Origin: Lasiodiplodia sp. COLG20
Lineage: Eukaryota; Ascomycota; Dothideomycetes; Botryosphaeriales; Botryosphaeriaceae
Direction of reading: 5' to 3'
DNA length: 64,000 nucleotides
Assembly (NCBI GenBank): GCA_009801085.1
Contig: VNWV01000030.1
Span: 82,992-146,991, forward strand
Positions 42,536 through 53,122 of the stretch are shown here, one piece after another. The notes under the pieces were generated by a model. It was given only the letters and a program-made list of their open reading frames with translations, searched no databases and was not told where the DNA came from. Numbering within the stretch: position 1 is the stretch's first letter; every line of letters starts with the position of its first letter. Position numbers and translations under genes: made by a program.

Positions 42536-45500
42536 TCAGATGGTCCAAGCAGCTGACTCTGCTGCGAGACTCAAGCCACCTAGGTCAACGTTCCTGTCCC
42601 TCAATAATTTGCTCAGCCTCATTGTCGTGCTCCTCTTTACGAAAGGCAAGTAGTCGCACTCATTCGTTAACCGTTCCAGAAAAACGCAAGTTTGCATATG
42701 GTCTTCGTTCTGCGTTTTGGTGTTCGAGTTTAAGATGCTGTTTTCCAGAAGCCCAAGGGGCGTTTCCCTCCCATCGCTTCTCATGTTCGCGTCCGCTTTA
42801 TGTGTCACCACCAGTTTCTTGAACAATTCAAGACGTCCATCGATGGGAGGAAATGAAGCTATCTCATGAAGTGGAGTCCGTTTCGTCGCATCCTGAACAT
42901 CGACGGTCGACCCGTCTCGAATGAGCTTGTTTACTGACTCCCAGAAACCGCTCTTGGCCGCGATATGGAGAAGAGTCCTTTTCGAATGTGTCTCAGAACT
43001 GTTGATGTCAAAAGAGCCAACCCACTTGGTCCGAATAAGATCCACGGCTCCATCAAAAAAGGTTTCCGAGTGCGATGCTGCTGCTTCAAGGACAGATGCA
43101 CTGTTTCCATGATCTTTCCACGGATTCCCCGCGTGCTCTAGAATAAGCCCGAAAATTCGAAGGTTTTGCATTCGGAGTGCCTCAACCAGTGGAGAAGTGA
43201 TAAAACTTTCTTGTCCATATCTTCGCCACATGTTGGGAATACTCGGGTGACAGTCGGTCCATTTCCAGTGCCTTGAATGAGGAGGGGCGGGTGACTCATG
43301 TAGTGGCGACCCAAATCTTGCTCCTAGACCGAGCTCCTGAGTCCACATTTCTTCAATGAAATTGATTTTTTTCCGATAAGATACGCAGGCATTTTCATCA
43401 GCACCTTTGCGTAGGAGCCATTCACAAAGAGAGTAATCGTTCGCAAGAATCGCCGCAATGAGTGGAGTGACGCCAAATATATCTGCTCGATTGACATCCA
43501 AATCCGATTGAAAATTCTCGTATAGTAGAGATGCCGCAGGACTTCCATATCTACACGCCGCCGAAAATGCTTCGTGGAGCGTGATGAGAAATCTGTGATA
43601 GAGGAAAACTCTTTGTGTTTCGGTATTGTAGGAGAAATATCCCCGTCTGTCTTTATTGTAGGTATAAACCTTTTGTATGTTCGTGATGTTGGTAACCTTC
43701 ATCCTTGGCCGGGTGAGGTAGTCCACACTTGGATGACGCCACCGGATTGCCTCAAAAAGGACATGGAAGTGACAGACGGTTGGCAAATCCAACAAGCAAC
43801 CTAGAAAGCAGTCAAGAATTTCCATCTGCTCAGCACTTTGATCTTCCTTGTCGAAACGGTACTGAGAAAATATTTTCGAGCAAATGCGTGTGAGTCCCTC
43901 AGATGAATTGCCGTAAAGTGTATCCTGACAAAGCAGAGGAATGATCCACTGATTTGAGACCGAGGTGTGAAGTGTGATGCATGCACGCAATGAGCTGTTA
44001 TCATCAATTTCCGCTCCCCTTACTACAAGCATGCCAATGCGAGACCGGCCGGAAGGCGTTGGAAACCTCATCACATTCAGCATCCTCTCCCTCAAAGAAA
44101 CTGTATTATCGTCGAAAACAATATCTCCATGTTGTTCTTCTCGGTGGTCGATGGATTCCTGGAATTGACGTGCAGCTCTGTAGGCAATACATGAGAGCCA
44201 TTTGGTTGCTTCCTTAGTCGAATATTGGTTTGAGGTGCTAAGAACGGTAGTGGCATACTGTAGCAAAGGCCAAATGAATGCGGCCTTCCCGTGTTCTAGC
44301 GCGTTACATAGGGTCAAGAGAATTTGCAAATCCATGTGACCCTTGATACGCGGTTTGCTCAAAAGCCAGTCAACCACAAAGTAGAAACCCTGCTCCTCCA
44401 GAAAAAGAAAAGGGTCTGTTCGAGTACTGGTGCATCTTCGTATCCTACTCATGCCTGACCCTCGCAATGAAGTCAACGAGGCTTGCAATTGACAAAAATC
44501 TGGATCGAGTTCAGATCCGGGCTGAAGCGCCCTTTGTGGCATCCGCAAGGCTTGCTCGCTGTGATGAGGCCAATTTCTTCCGGCGTACTCGTAGAAACCG
44601 AATGTTTTGGTAATCTCGGCTTGGATTTTGTCGAGCTCCCTACGGGTGTAAGGAGCGGAGTCTAGTAGATGACTATCCTCACTATGACAACCATTTCCGA
44701 CCGTTTCATGCATGCGGCCGTGACGTTTCGCCCATTCGCGAGGCTCGTAGCTGCAATACCCGATGGCAAATTGTGTTTCGATCCAGCGTACAGGCCTGTC
44801 GTCCCAGTCTGTCAAAGCCAGATACCAGAGGCAAATAGATGCAAGAGCACAATGGGCCTGGGCAACATTTATTGATGCTGCCCAAGTGAGGCCCTTCGAC
44901 TTCTCTGGGATAGTCTGAGATCCAGTTAGGAATTCTCTCGCAGTCTGGTGCATAAAGTCCACGGTAGAGTTATTTATGCTGACTACTGAGCCGCACAATC
45001 GTTTTATAGTACCCTCGATATCTGGTTCAAGATCGATGTCCTTGAAATGCATGCAGCTTTTCCGTAATTGCAGAGCAATATTCACTTCGTCGAGGCTTAG
45101 AGGCCTGGTAGCAGCAATCAAAATCTGCAGCAGCTTTCGGGTTCTTTCTTCGTTTTTTGTGCCGGACAGTGAAGTTTCGTATAGCGTGTTAAGCTCACTT
45201 GGATTAGTATCCAGAAGCTTCCGAATTTCCTCCCTGGTAGTTGAATCCAGTTGCTCAAGTGCGTCAAATATCAGTTTGACCCACAGAAAAGTTCGGCCGG
45301 CTTTTTGAGAGATTTCGGCGCGCAAATATTGTTTCACTTTCGAAGGAAAGCGCGTGGAATTCAATTTTTGCATCCTGTCGGTGATCATTGTCTCAATGTC
45401 TTTGGAAATCGCCGGCGTCTCGTTTTCAAGGCGTAAACGAATGCGTGAAAGAGGTCGAAAGTGCTCCTCTATCACAGGGTAAGGCCGACTTGTGATGAGG

Positions 45501-47685
45501 AAGTTTGGCGGTTGGTGTGGTTGACGTGCGGTACCAGAGCTGGCGAACGTAGAGGCGATAAGGTTGATGAAGTGAGAAGGTGGTTGCCCGTTGCATTCAT
45601 CCAACCCATCGATAACACAAAACAGTTTGAAGGATGTGAGGTCGGTTCCAGTGGTCCCATTGCAGATGATGTTCCAGAGCGTGTCATCTTCATTCATGAT
45701 GTCCTTTTCTTTTTTGTATTTGAGCTCATAGTGTAGCATAAGCAGTACGGCGCTGGATTCGGCTTTGGGTGACTCAATAACAAGTACCAGGAGCTGGTGC
45801 AGTAAAGCACACAACAGGTTATTTATGTTAGATCGGGATTGTTGAAAGAAAAAGTGAATGACTTTGTCGCTTTTCCCGAGGTGGCCAATCAGAAATCTTG
45901 CTAGGACAGACTTGCCGCACCCTGCATCAGCCGTGACCCAAAGTGCACATGCTTCTGTTGATTGTCGCCACTTGACGAAATTTGGGTGCTCAAGAAACCA
46001 TTCGCACGTGTTTCGAGAATGTTGCGGAACACGGCTTATATCGCCGTACTTGAAGCTTCGTTGGTATAGATCTCTGATGAAACCTAAAAGCATAGGTACG
46101 CGACAATCAGAAAATCTTCCCGATCTAGCATTCGGAGACTCTTACTTACTTTTGAGGTTCTTTAACTCGGGATAAGATAACTTCGCCATAGGACCTAGAG
46201 TCAGCATTAGAAGCTATTAGCTTATAGATGCTGATAGAAGTGAAAAGATAGCAGAGAAATAAAAATTAATTGTTCCTTATTACATTCTGTCCATGAGGAG
46301 AGATAGGAAAGGATACAAGAGACACAAGATTGAAGAAGATAGCATAGGAATAGAGGAGGGAGAACTTGTAGCATAAGACCACATTAATGTACTCGTAGAG
46401 AAAGCTACAGAGCCTCATATGTAGACTTAGGATTACTTTTTGGAACTTGCGGCAACTCAGGTAACGTCAACGAAACAGCATGTGTACCTTGCATCTCGGT
46501 TTTCAGCAGCGCCCTCACACATTTTTCTAGTTTGGTTTTGGTTTCCCCGCTTTGCAGGTAATACCCAGTCGCATGCTCGATTTCGCCGCACAGCTCATGC
46601 TCTTCGAGGCCAATCTTGCCCATGCCAGAGACGTTGAGCCGAAAATAGTTTCCGGTCAGCTGAGGGTGACCCAGCTGAGTGCTGTAGAATTGCTCGGCAG
46701 TAGCTCTGGAATCGGTGGCGATTTTGGCTAGTCCTTGTATGACATTTTTGAGGTTTCCATGGAACGGTCCTGATGGGGCATCTCCTGTGCCAACGCTGAT
46801 GAGAGACATACGACGGTCACGGCCCCAAACTTCTTGAGCTTCCTGGAAAACAGAGTTGACTGGATTGTTGAGCATTATCCCACCATCGAGAAAATGGGAA
46901 GTTATTGGCCCATTTTGAAGTACGAAAGGGTCAAAGAAAGTCGATGCAGCCGATGTTGCACGGCATGCCTGCCATATCTTGAATTTCTTGGAGAACATGT
47001 ACTCCACTGCATTGTTTTCGTAGGTGCGCAGGAAAACCGGCGTTGTATCGAACTTGCTGCTCTGTATCGCACAAACGAATCTACGACATTTAATCAGAAA
47101 TGCCTTTTGTGATAAAATATGGAAGTGATCATACACTTTGCATTTGGGTTCAGAATTGATGAGAAGCTCCGCTTCGGATGATTCCAAATGGCTCCCAATA
47201 ACTTTCTTGATAGCATTTTCCAGAACCGTAGCGTCAAATTTTCCGTTCGCGTTGACAAGATCGACACCCCGCCCTATCCAGGGATGGCCTGATCTGATCG
47301 GTGTGAAGATTTCTTTGCTGAGATCGAGGTAAGCTCTCTCGCATTCGTCGAGGGGCAACTTTAGGCGACCAAGCATAATAGCTATGATACTATAAAGCAG
47401 TTAGCGTTGATCTACCAATATGGCGAACCACTGGAGCCCCTTACCCTCCAGTGCTCGTTCCGCCTATCATGTCGAAATACTGCCAAGGATCCAGGATTTC
47501 GTCGCGGCCAAGATTCACACGGCGCATGACATCTTTCAAGATGTAAATGATGGAAAGACCTCGGATACCCCCTCCGTCTATAGGTGCAGAATATTAGACA
47601 TCTGAAGCTCTGAAGGGAGACTGGTGAAACGAAAGCCAAGCTTACCTAGCGAAAGCAGTCGTAGTGGCCGTTTGTCCGAAGACAT
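42536..47685 (-). CDS. NLR-like receptor: patatin phospholipase-NACHT-ankyrin
   Basis: Exons 47685-47646, 47577-47445, 47389-46437, 46195-46151 and 46083-42536 join in frame to 1572 aa. The patatin domain has the oxyanion motif DGGGIRG, the nucleophile GTSTGG and the catalytic DGGIMLNNP. NACHT follows with Walker A ADAGCGKS (first Gly of the motif replaced, as often in fungal copies) and Walker B VIDGLDEC; the C-terminus has diverged ankyrin repeats (VTPLIAAILANDYSLCEWLL, RTLLHIAAKSGFWESVNKLI, RTPLHEIASF). Proteins of this build couple a lipid-hydrolysing effector to an NTPase switch in fungal non-self responses. The joint at intron 46436-46196 (241 bp, donor GTAATC) is less certain; without it there would be a 385-aa patatin gene (stop at 46405) and a separate 1195-aa NACHT-ankyrin gene starting at 46190. 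Confidence 0.8.
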
Positions 47686-49374
47686 GGCCAACAGGACCGT
47701 AAGCCAAAAGTCAGTAAATCGATAACGAAAATCCAACAGGTAAATGATTGAGACTAGGTATGCGTAAAGAAAATGGATCAAGATAGATTGTTACACAAGA
47801 TCGGTTTGTGAAAGAATAGCTGAAGCCTTCGTTCATTCAGGGCCCTTCCACATTCATATATGTATGTAGATACGTCAAGTATGGCCTATCCTAGCTTGGT
47901 TACACTTGCCGATATAAATTCTTGCATTTTTGAGTCCGTTTGGTACTGGTTGAGTGGCAGTGAAGGTTAGTGGGCCAGATCCTGACTGTGGTAGTGCTGG
48001 TTGAAGGAAGGTTGTGTTGGGACGGTAGCACGGCTAAGACGGCAAAAATGGAGCCGATAACATGTGATGGCATGGAATCAGCTTGCCCTCTGGTGCTGGT
48101 CAGCATTTTCTATCAGACTAATCCTACAGCCAAGACTCCCAAGACTCCGAGACATAGCCACCGATAATCCTTCAACGCAGCCGACGGAATTTCACCCCAG
48201 CTATTGGCTCAGCATGCCGAATAGCTTGAGGTAGCTATACGCGCCAGCGCGTAAGTCGGATGCATGCCTTGGTAATGGACTTTACACACCTTGGTTGTGG
48301 CTGGCTCACTAGGTCATTCGGCTGGAAGCTCGGCAAAAACGATTCCTTCAGGTTTCTTGAAGTCGGCTAAGCTACGTACATGGGGATATCGCAGCCGAAG
48401 GGTAGCATGGGTTTGTGTTTCGCTCGTATCATGGGCAGTGGAAGCTATGTTCCGGATCAGAATGTGGAATTCAAAATTCTACATGGACGTTTGGACGAAA
48501 GATTTAGCTACCCATGCATTGTTTTTCTTTGAAACAAAACAATAAGAAAAGAAAGAGCTAAGGTATAGTTACGCCTGGGACCGTTATATTCTTCAGGGTG
48601 ACGTTCGGCCGCAGTACTCCCTTGTATGCTCGAGTGTAGCTGCGGAGATAGGCGGTGAACAAGGATTACGGGTAGATATGCAGTGGCTGTGTTCTGTCGG
48701 GCCGGTAATTAGCATGACTTGATGTCGCTTATCAGAGCACTTTGAACTGGATCGCACCTGAATTTTAGCTCTGACTAAGACGAGGCTGAAGCTGTTGTGA
48801 GGCTAGCGTATGCATAACATGAATCTGGGATATCAGCGCCAAGCGGGACTTACGTATTGACTTTCCAGCCAAGGAAGTCCACAGGGATCAATGCTGGGTG
48901 GGGTACATGAAGTCTTGCTCCAATTGTCTTCGGTTGCAGCTCAAAGGCTGTTCGTAGCACGACGAAGTTAGTGGATATCTTCCTAACTACAAGCCTAAGG
49001 AAGATCTACACGTTTACCCGCTTAATTCGCAGTACTTGGCGCATTTGGTTCCGTGCTTCATCCCTGCTTAACGGAATCCTGGTGCTCTCAAGACAGACTA
49101 GCATTCTTGACTGCTTCCAGACTTTGTAATGTGTGATCCAGCCATCGCAATGTGTCATTTCGAGCAGGTGATTAGCTGTCCACTCTTTAACACTTTCTCG
49201 AAAGAGGCTGGGGGCAATACACCCAACACAGCCGCAGCGTTTTCATAATACTTGACACAAACTAACTATGATATCGATTGGGATAGTTCTGCAACTAGAA
49301 GGCCTAGGTTCCAGCTTTTTCAGAACTACCGGTAAGGTAGACTCTCAGACCAAGCAATCCTATTCCACAAACTC
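47686..49374. other. intergenic, nothing recognised
   Basis: Promoter of the patatin-NACHT gene and 3' flank of kinase copy D. Mixed composition, no ORF with codon bias, no clear repeat. Confidence 0.5.
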
Positions 49375-50868
49375 TCAGAAAATCTTACGCATCTTATCGC
49401 GCATGCTCTGCACCCAGGGGTGCTGCGTCAAGGTCGTCATACGCAGGGAATCGATCATGCTGAAGAAGTGGTTTAGCGCCGTCAGTTCGGGGTCCTGACC
49501 AGTATCTGTCTCGAGTTGAGGAGAATCCAGCTCTTCGAGGCGGCGATCAAACTCGCGCTTCAGCAACAATTCCTCCCAGTCCCTCTCCTCCTTCAGGCGC
49601 TGGTCGTCCTTCTCCTCATCTGTATCCCACGGCGGCGGCTCCTCTCCCTGAGCGTACTCGTTGACGAGCGGCGGATAGCGGTTGATGCTGTTCGGGACGA
49701 TGACCCAAGCGGCCTCCCAGTCGATCAGAGCGACAGGGTTGCCCGCGTCGTCGACGAGGATGTTGTTCTTGGAGATGTCAAAGTTGTGGAGAGTGGTCGA
49801 TCCTGGACCCAGCTTCTTGTCTTTCAGAGCCGTAGGAAGGATGCTCTGCAGAATGAAGCACACCTGTGGAATGCGCTCGAGGGACTCAAGGGAGTGCTGA
49901 GTTTCGGTGACCTCTTCTTTGATTTCTTCGCCTGCCGCCTCCATTTCCTCCTGTTTGTTCCATGCTTCGATGCGCTGCCTGTGACGAGGGTCGTGGACTT
50001 CAGAGAGGTGCATGTTGAGGTAAGCGTGATACAGCGACTCAAAACTGCGATAAGGGCCGCGGTTGATGTTATAGTCAAGGCGAAGGTCGGAGTGGAATTC
50101 GTTGGTACAAAGAGGTCCGACCTTGTAGGAGTCCTTGTCGGTCAAAGGACGCTTCCAATCGTGATAGAGGCGACCGATGCTATCGAACTTGAGCCTCGAA
50201 AGCTCATCCATCCACTCGGCAGCTTGGCGGTGGACCTTGACCTTGGCGTCTAAGTGAAGATCATCCTCAACTTCTCTGTAGGACCGGCCGTTGATCTTCT
50301 CCATGAGCATCCATTCCAGCCCAAGAGGGTTGTCCATCGAGGAATCGAAGGCGAAGACCTTAGGAACGGGAATCGTCTTGGTGTTCCGACGGACAAACTC
50401 CATGATCGCGACCTCGGCCTGCAGCTTGTACCAAGGACAAACTGGAAGCCCACAGCGGAAAACGCACTGGTGCAAGTTGCCCGTGGCATCGGTGCTAGTG
50501 ATGGTGTAGACTTTGTGGAACGCGCCTTCAGCGAGGAAGGTGACGGTGATGTCGTCGTTGGGTAGACCAGAAATCCGGTAGTGGCTTTGAGCAATCTCCT
50601 TGATGGCATCACGGTCCGGCTCGCTGACCCACTTGGCATCGTAATCGTGGTCCCAACAATTGTATTCCCATTCCATCTTGCCCTCGATCAGCTTGGTGGA
50701 CAGGTTCGGCGGATCGGAGTAGGAAACGCAAAGCGGCGGCGCGATATCGCCCTTCTCAGACAAGTTGTCCAATCCGTCGTCAGAAGAGGCGGCATCAACG
50801 GCATCGACATGAAGCGGAACATTGCTGTCTGAGCCATCATCTTCAGGGATAGTCTGGGAAGAAGCCAT
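49375..50868 (-). CDS. APH-like phosphotransferase, copy D (altered HxD motif)
   Basis: A single exon of 497 aa from the family start context ATGGCTTCTTCC at 50868. After a short acidic lead (DVPLH-type segment NVPLHVDAVDAASS shared with copy A) come FLAEGAFHKVY, QCVFRCGLPVCPWYKLQAE (Arg for beta-3 Lys), IPVPKVFAFDSS, EWMLMEKING and LIDWEAAW. The catalytic loop reads LHNFDISKNNILVD: the Asp and Asn are kept, but the His of the usual HxD is Asn, while the other copies have HID, HND, HPD and HWD. Activity may thus be changed or lost although the frame is intact. It stands in tandem with copy E and directly upstream lies the shared promoter box. Confidence 0.88.
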   Translation of the reverse strand: MASSQTIPEDDGSDSNVPLHVDAVDAASSDDGLDNLSEKGDIAPPLCVSYSDPPNLSTKLIEGKMEWEYNCWDHDYDAKWVSEPDRDAIKEIAQSHYRISGLPNDDITVTFLAEGAFHKVYTITSTDATGNLHQCVFRCGLPVCPWYKLQAEVAIMEFVRRNTKTIPVPKVFAFDSSMDNPLGLEWMLMEKINGRSYREVEDDLHLDAKVKVHRQAAEWMDELSRLKFDSIGRLYHDWKRPLTDKDSYKVGPLCTNEFHSDLRLDYNINRGPYRSFESLYHAYLNMHLSEVHDPRHRQRIEAWNKQEEMEAAGEEIKEEVTETQHSLESLERIPQVCFILQSILPTALKDKKLGPGSTTLHNFDISKNNILVDDAGNPVALIDWEAAWVIVPNSINRYPPLVNEYAQGEEPPPWDTDEEKDDQRLKEERDWEELLLKREFDRRLEELDSPQLETDTGQDPELTALNHFFSMIDSLRMTTLTQHPWVQSMRDKMRKIF

Positions 50869-50943
50869 ATCGGTTGATGCCCAGATGGGGGATCTCGAGA
50901 GTTGAAATGTAAGGTGCAGGGCAAGTCGGATGCTGTTGGGGAA

Positions 50944-50971
50944 GGTGGGTATGTCGTTAGTTAGGGTGACC
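50944..50971 (-). promoter_or_regulatory. shared upstream box of the kinase family, copy D
   Basis: On the minus strand GGTCACCCTAACTAACGACA followed by TACCCACC, about 75-105 bp before the start codon, as in copy B. Confidence 0.4.
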
Positions 50972-51364
50972 AGTCATGCGTAGATTGGGCACGCGATTCG
51001 AGTGATGCTTTGATGCCAAGCATGCGCGCAGTGACTGCTACCGAGCCTTTGCCTCTTCCTGATTAGGTTTAGCTAAGCTTGTTTGGCAACCGTGTATCAC
51101 CACCACTCGTCGCATTCACTAATCGGCATCCTTTCGTGCCAGCATATAACTAGAGAGAACATGAATTGCCTTAGAGGTAAACAGAAGAAAGTCACCTACT
51201 AGCCTTCTATAGACCTAGCTATTGTTTGCTTGATAAGTTCTGGAAGTTTGCCAGCTTTTGCGCAGCTTGACGTTCCAGTAAAGGAAAAGCCCCTATCGCC
51301 ACGCCTAGCAATCCGCCTGCTATGCAGAGAGAAAAGAAAGCAAAGCCTCTCGAAGAGAACACAA

Positions 51365-53122
51365 TCAGAACCCAATATGCTCCTCCAGCTTCTCAACAAG
51401 CTCCTTGACTCGGTGCCTAATGGACGGGTGATCCGAGACACGCGCCAACGCAAGCAAATCCTTCAGATCCGGCTCCCGCTCCTCAAATGCCTCCAGATGC
51501 GGTGACTGCAGCTCCCCCAGGCGCTGTCGAAAAGCCTTGCGCAGGAGGAAGTTCTCGTACAGGTCGAGCTCGTACTGGTACATGTAGCGATCGTCGTCAT
51601 CCGCGTTCGGGCGGAGCGGCTCGGGCGGCTCGTTGCGGTCGTACTTGTCGTTGATGGCGGGCGGGTAGGGGTGGATGAGGGTGTAGGGCAGCGCCTGCAC
51701 CTGCTCCCAGTCGACGAGCGCGATGGCGGCCCCGGATTCGGCGTCGACCAGCACGTTGTCGGCCGACACGTCCCAGTGGTGGAGCACGGTCGAAGCCTCT
51801 GAAAGGACCTCGGCCGGGCACAGCTTTGGAATCGCGAAGAGCAGGGCCTGGCACTGTGCGACCGCGCGGGAGAAAACGTCAGGCTTGCGGTTGCCGTGCA
51901 CATTGACGAGATTGTAGCGTGGGTGGACATGGACGACGGTCTCGGTGTCTTCGTCGTGGCGCGCTTCGTAGGATGTGACGTGGTTGCGCAGCTGGTCGAT
52001 ATGCGCTTGCTTCGCCTCCGGCGGCTGAGCATCCCACTGCCCTTGGAATTTCCTGGCCATTTCCTGATCCCAGCGGTCATCGCTGTCGTCCAGCTTGAGG
52101 GTCATCCACTTGAGTTCGTTGCGGGCGGCGCAGTACTCGGAACGCAGATTCTGGCGCGGGTCAATGACGTCCGCGAGGTTGACTTCGACGAAGGCGCGCA
52201 GGTACTGCTCGATGCTGATATATGGGCCGCGGTGAAGCTTGTACTCGAGTCGCCAGTCGGTCATAAAGGCCATGTCGATGATGGGGCCAACTTTGAAGTC
52301 GTCCTTGCTGGTTGCAGGCTTCTTGTGACGGCGATAGATGGAGCCGATCTTGTTGAAGCGGAGCGTCGACAGCTGGTGCATCCAGTCGGCGAGGGTATGG
52401 GCCAACTTTGTCTTCTGCTCCATGTCCATCGCCTCGCGAGCTTCGCGGAATGGGATACCCCTAATTTTGTCCATTATCATCCATTCGTTTTGTACAGGGT
52501 TGTCCGCGTCGCTGTCGTAGACGTAGACCTTGGGTACAGGAATGTTGGTGTACATGCGAACGAGTTCCATGGTGGCGATCTCGCTTTCGAGCTTGTACCA
52601 CGGATAGGTAGCAAGACAGACGCGGAAGATGTACTCGGGGCCAGTTCCAGGAGGGAGAGATGCCTTGCGAATGGTGTAGAGCTTGTTGTACGAGCCCTCG
52701 GCAAGATACTCAACTTCAACATCATCCTTGTCCAGGCCGATAAGGTGGGCGTGGGCTGCGACGATTGTCTTGATGGCGGCAACATCGGGATCCTCAGCCC
52801 AAATGGGATCAGAAAAGAAGTTATATCCGGGAAGCCACTTAACCCTGCCCTGCTGATCTTCAATCAAATCGACCGGAGGGCCATCGCAGGGCTGGGGAGG
52901 GAGGTGTCCATTGATAGGGTTGCTGTACTTCGCTTCTTCAGTGGGCTCATGATTGTCGTCAGAGGAGGCATCGCCAGCAGCATGAACATGAGCCAAAACA
53001 TCGCTGTTCAAGCTTTCAGCGTGCTGATTCACATTGTCAGAAGAAGCGGTGTCAGCGGCGTGATCATGAACCGCGACACTGCTGTTCGGATTATCTCCGA
53101 ACGGAAGCTGGAAAGAAGCCAT
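51365..53122 (-). CDS. APH-like phosphotransferase, copy E
   Basis: The start at 53122 is chosen because its context (CACCAAACCACATGGCTTC) matches copies A, B and D; the frame is open further upstream to 53344, but that part has the look of leader sequence. The product is 585 aa: two short repeats of a His/Ala/Asp-rich motif near the N-terminus (AVHDHAADTASSDN, LAHVHAAGDASSDDN), then YLAEGSYNKLY, EYIFRVCLATYPWYKLESE, IPVPKVYVYDSD, EWMIMDKIRG, catalytic loop LHHWDVSADNVLVD and LVDWEQVQ. The kinase frame is undamaged. It is the upstream member of the tandem pair with copy D. Function as in the other copies: an APH-type kinase of unknown substrate. Confidence 0.88.
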   Translation of the reverse strand: MASFQLPFGDNPNSSVAVHDHAADTASSDNVNQHAESLNSDVLAHVHAAGDASSDDNHEPTEEAKYSNPINGHLPPQPCDGPPVDLIEDQQGRVKWLPGYNFFSDPIWAEDPDVAAIKTIVAAHAHLIGLDKDDVEVEYLAEGSYNKLYTIRKASLPPGTGPEYIFRVCLATYPWYKLESEIATMELVRMYTNIPVPKVYVYDSDADNPVQNEWMIMDKIRGIPFREAREAMDMEQKTKLAHTLADWMHQLSTLRFNKIGSIYRRHKKPATSKDDFKVGPIIDMAFMTDWRLEYKLHRGPYISIEQYLRAFVEVNLADVIDPRQNLRSEYCAARNELKWMTLKLDDSDDRWDQEMARKFQGQWDAQPPEAKQAHIDQLRNHVTSYEARHDEDTETVVHVHPRYNLVNVHGNRKPDVFSRAVAQCQALLFAIPKLCPAEVLSEASTVLHHWDVSADNVLVDAESGAAIALVDWEQVQALPYTLIHPYPPAINDKYDRNEPPEPLRPNADDDDRYMYQYELDLYENFLLRKAFRQRLGELQSPHLEAFEEREPDLKDLLALARVSDHPSIRHRVKELVEKLEEHIGF

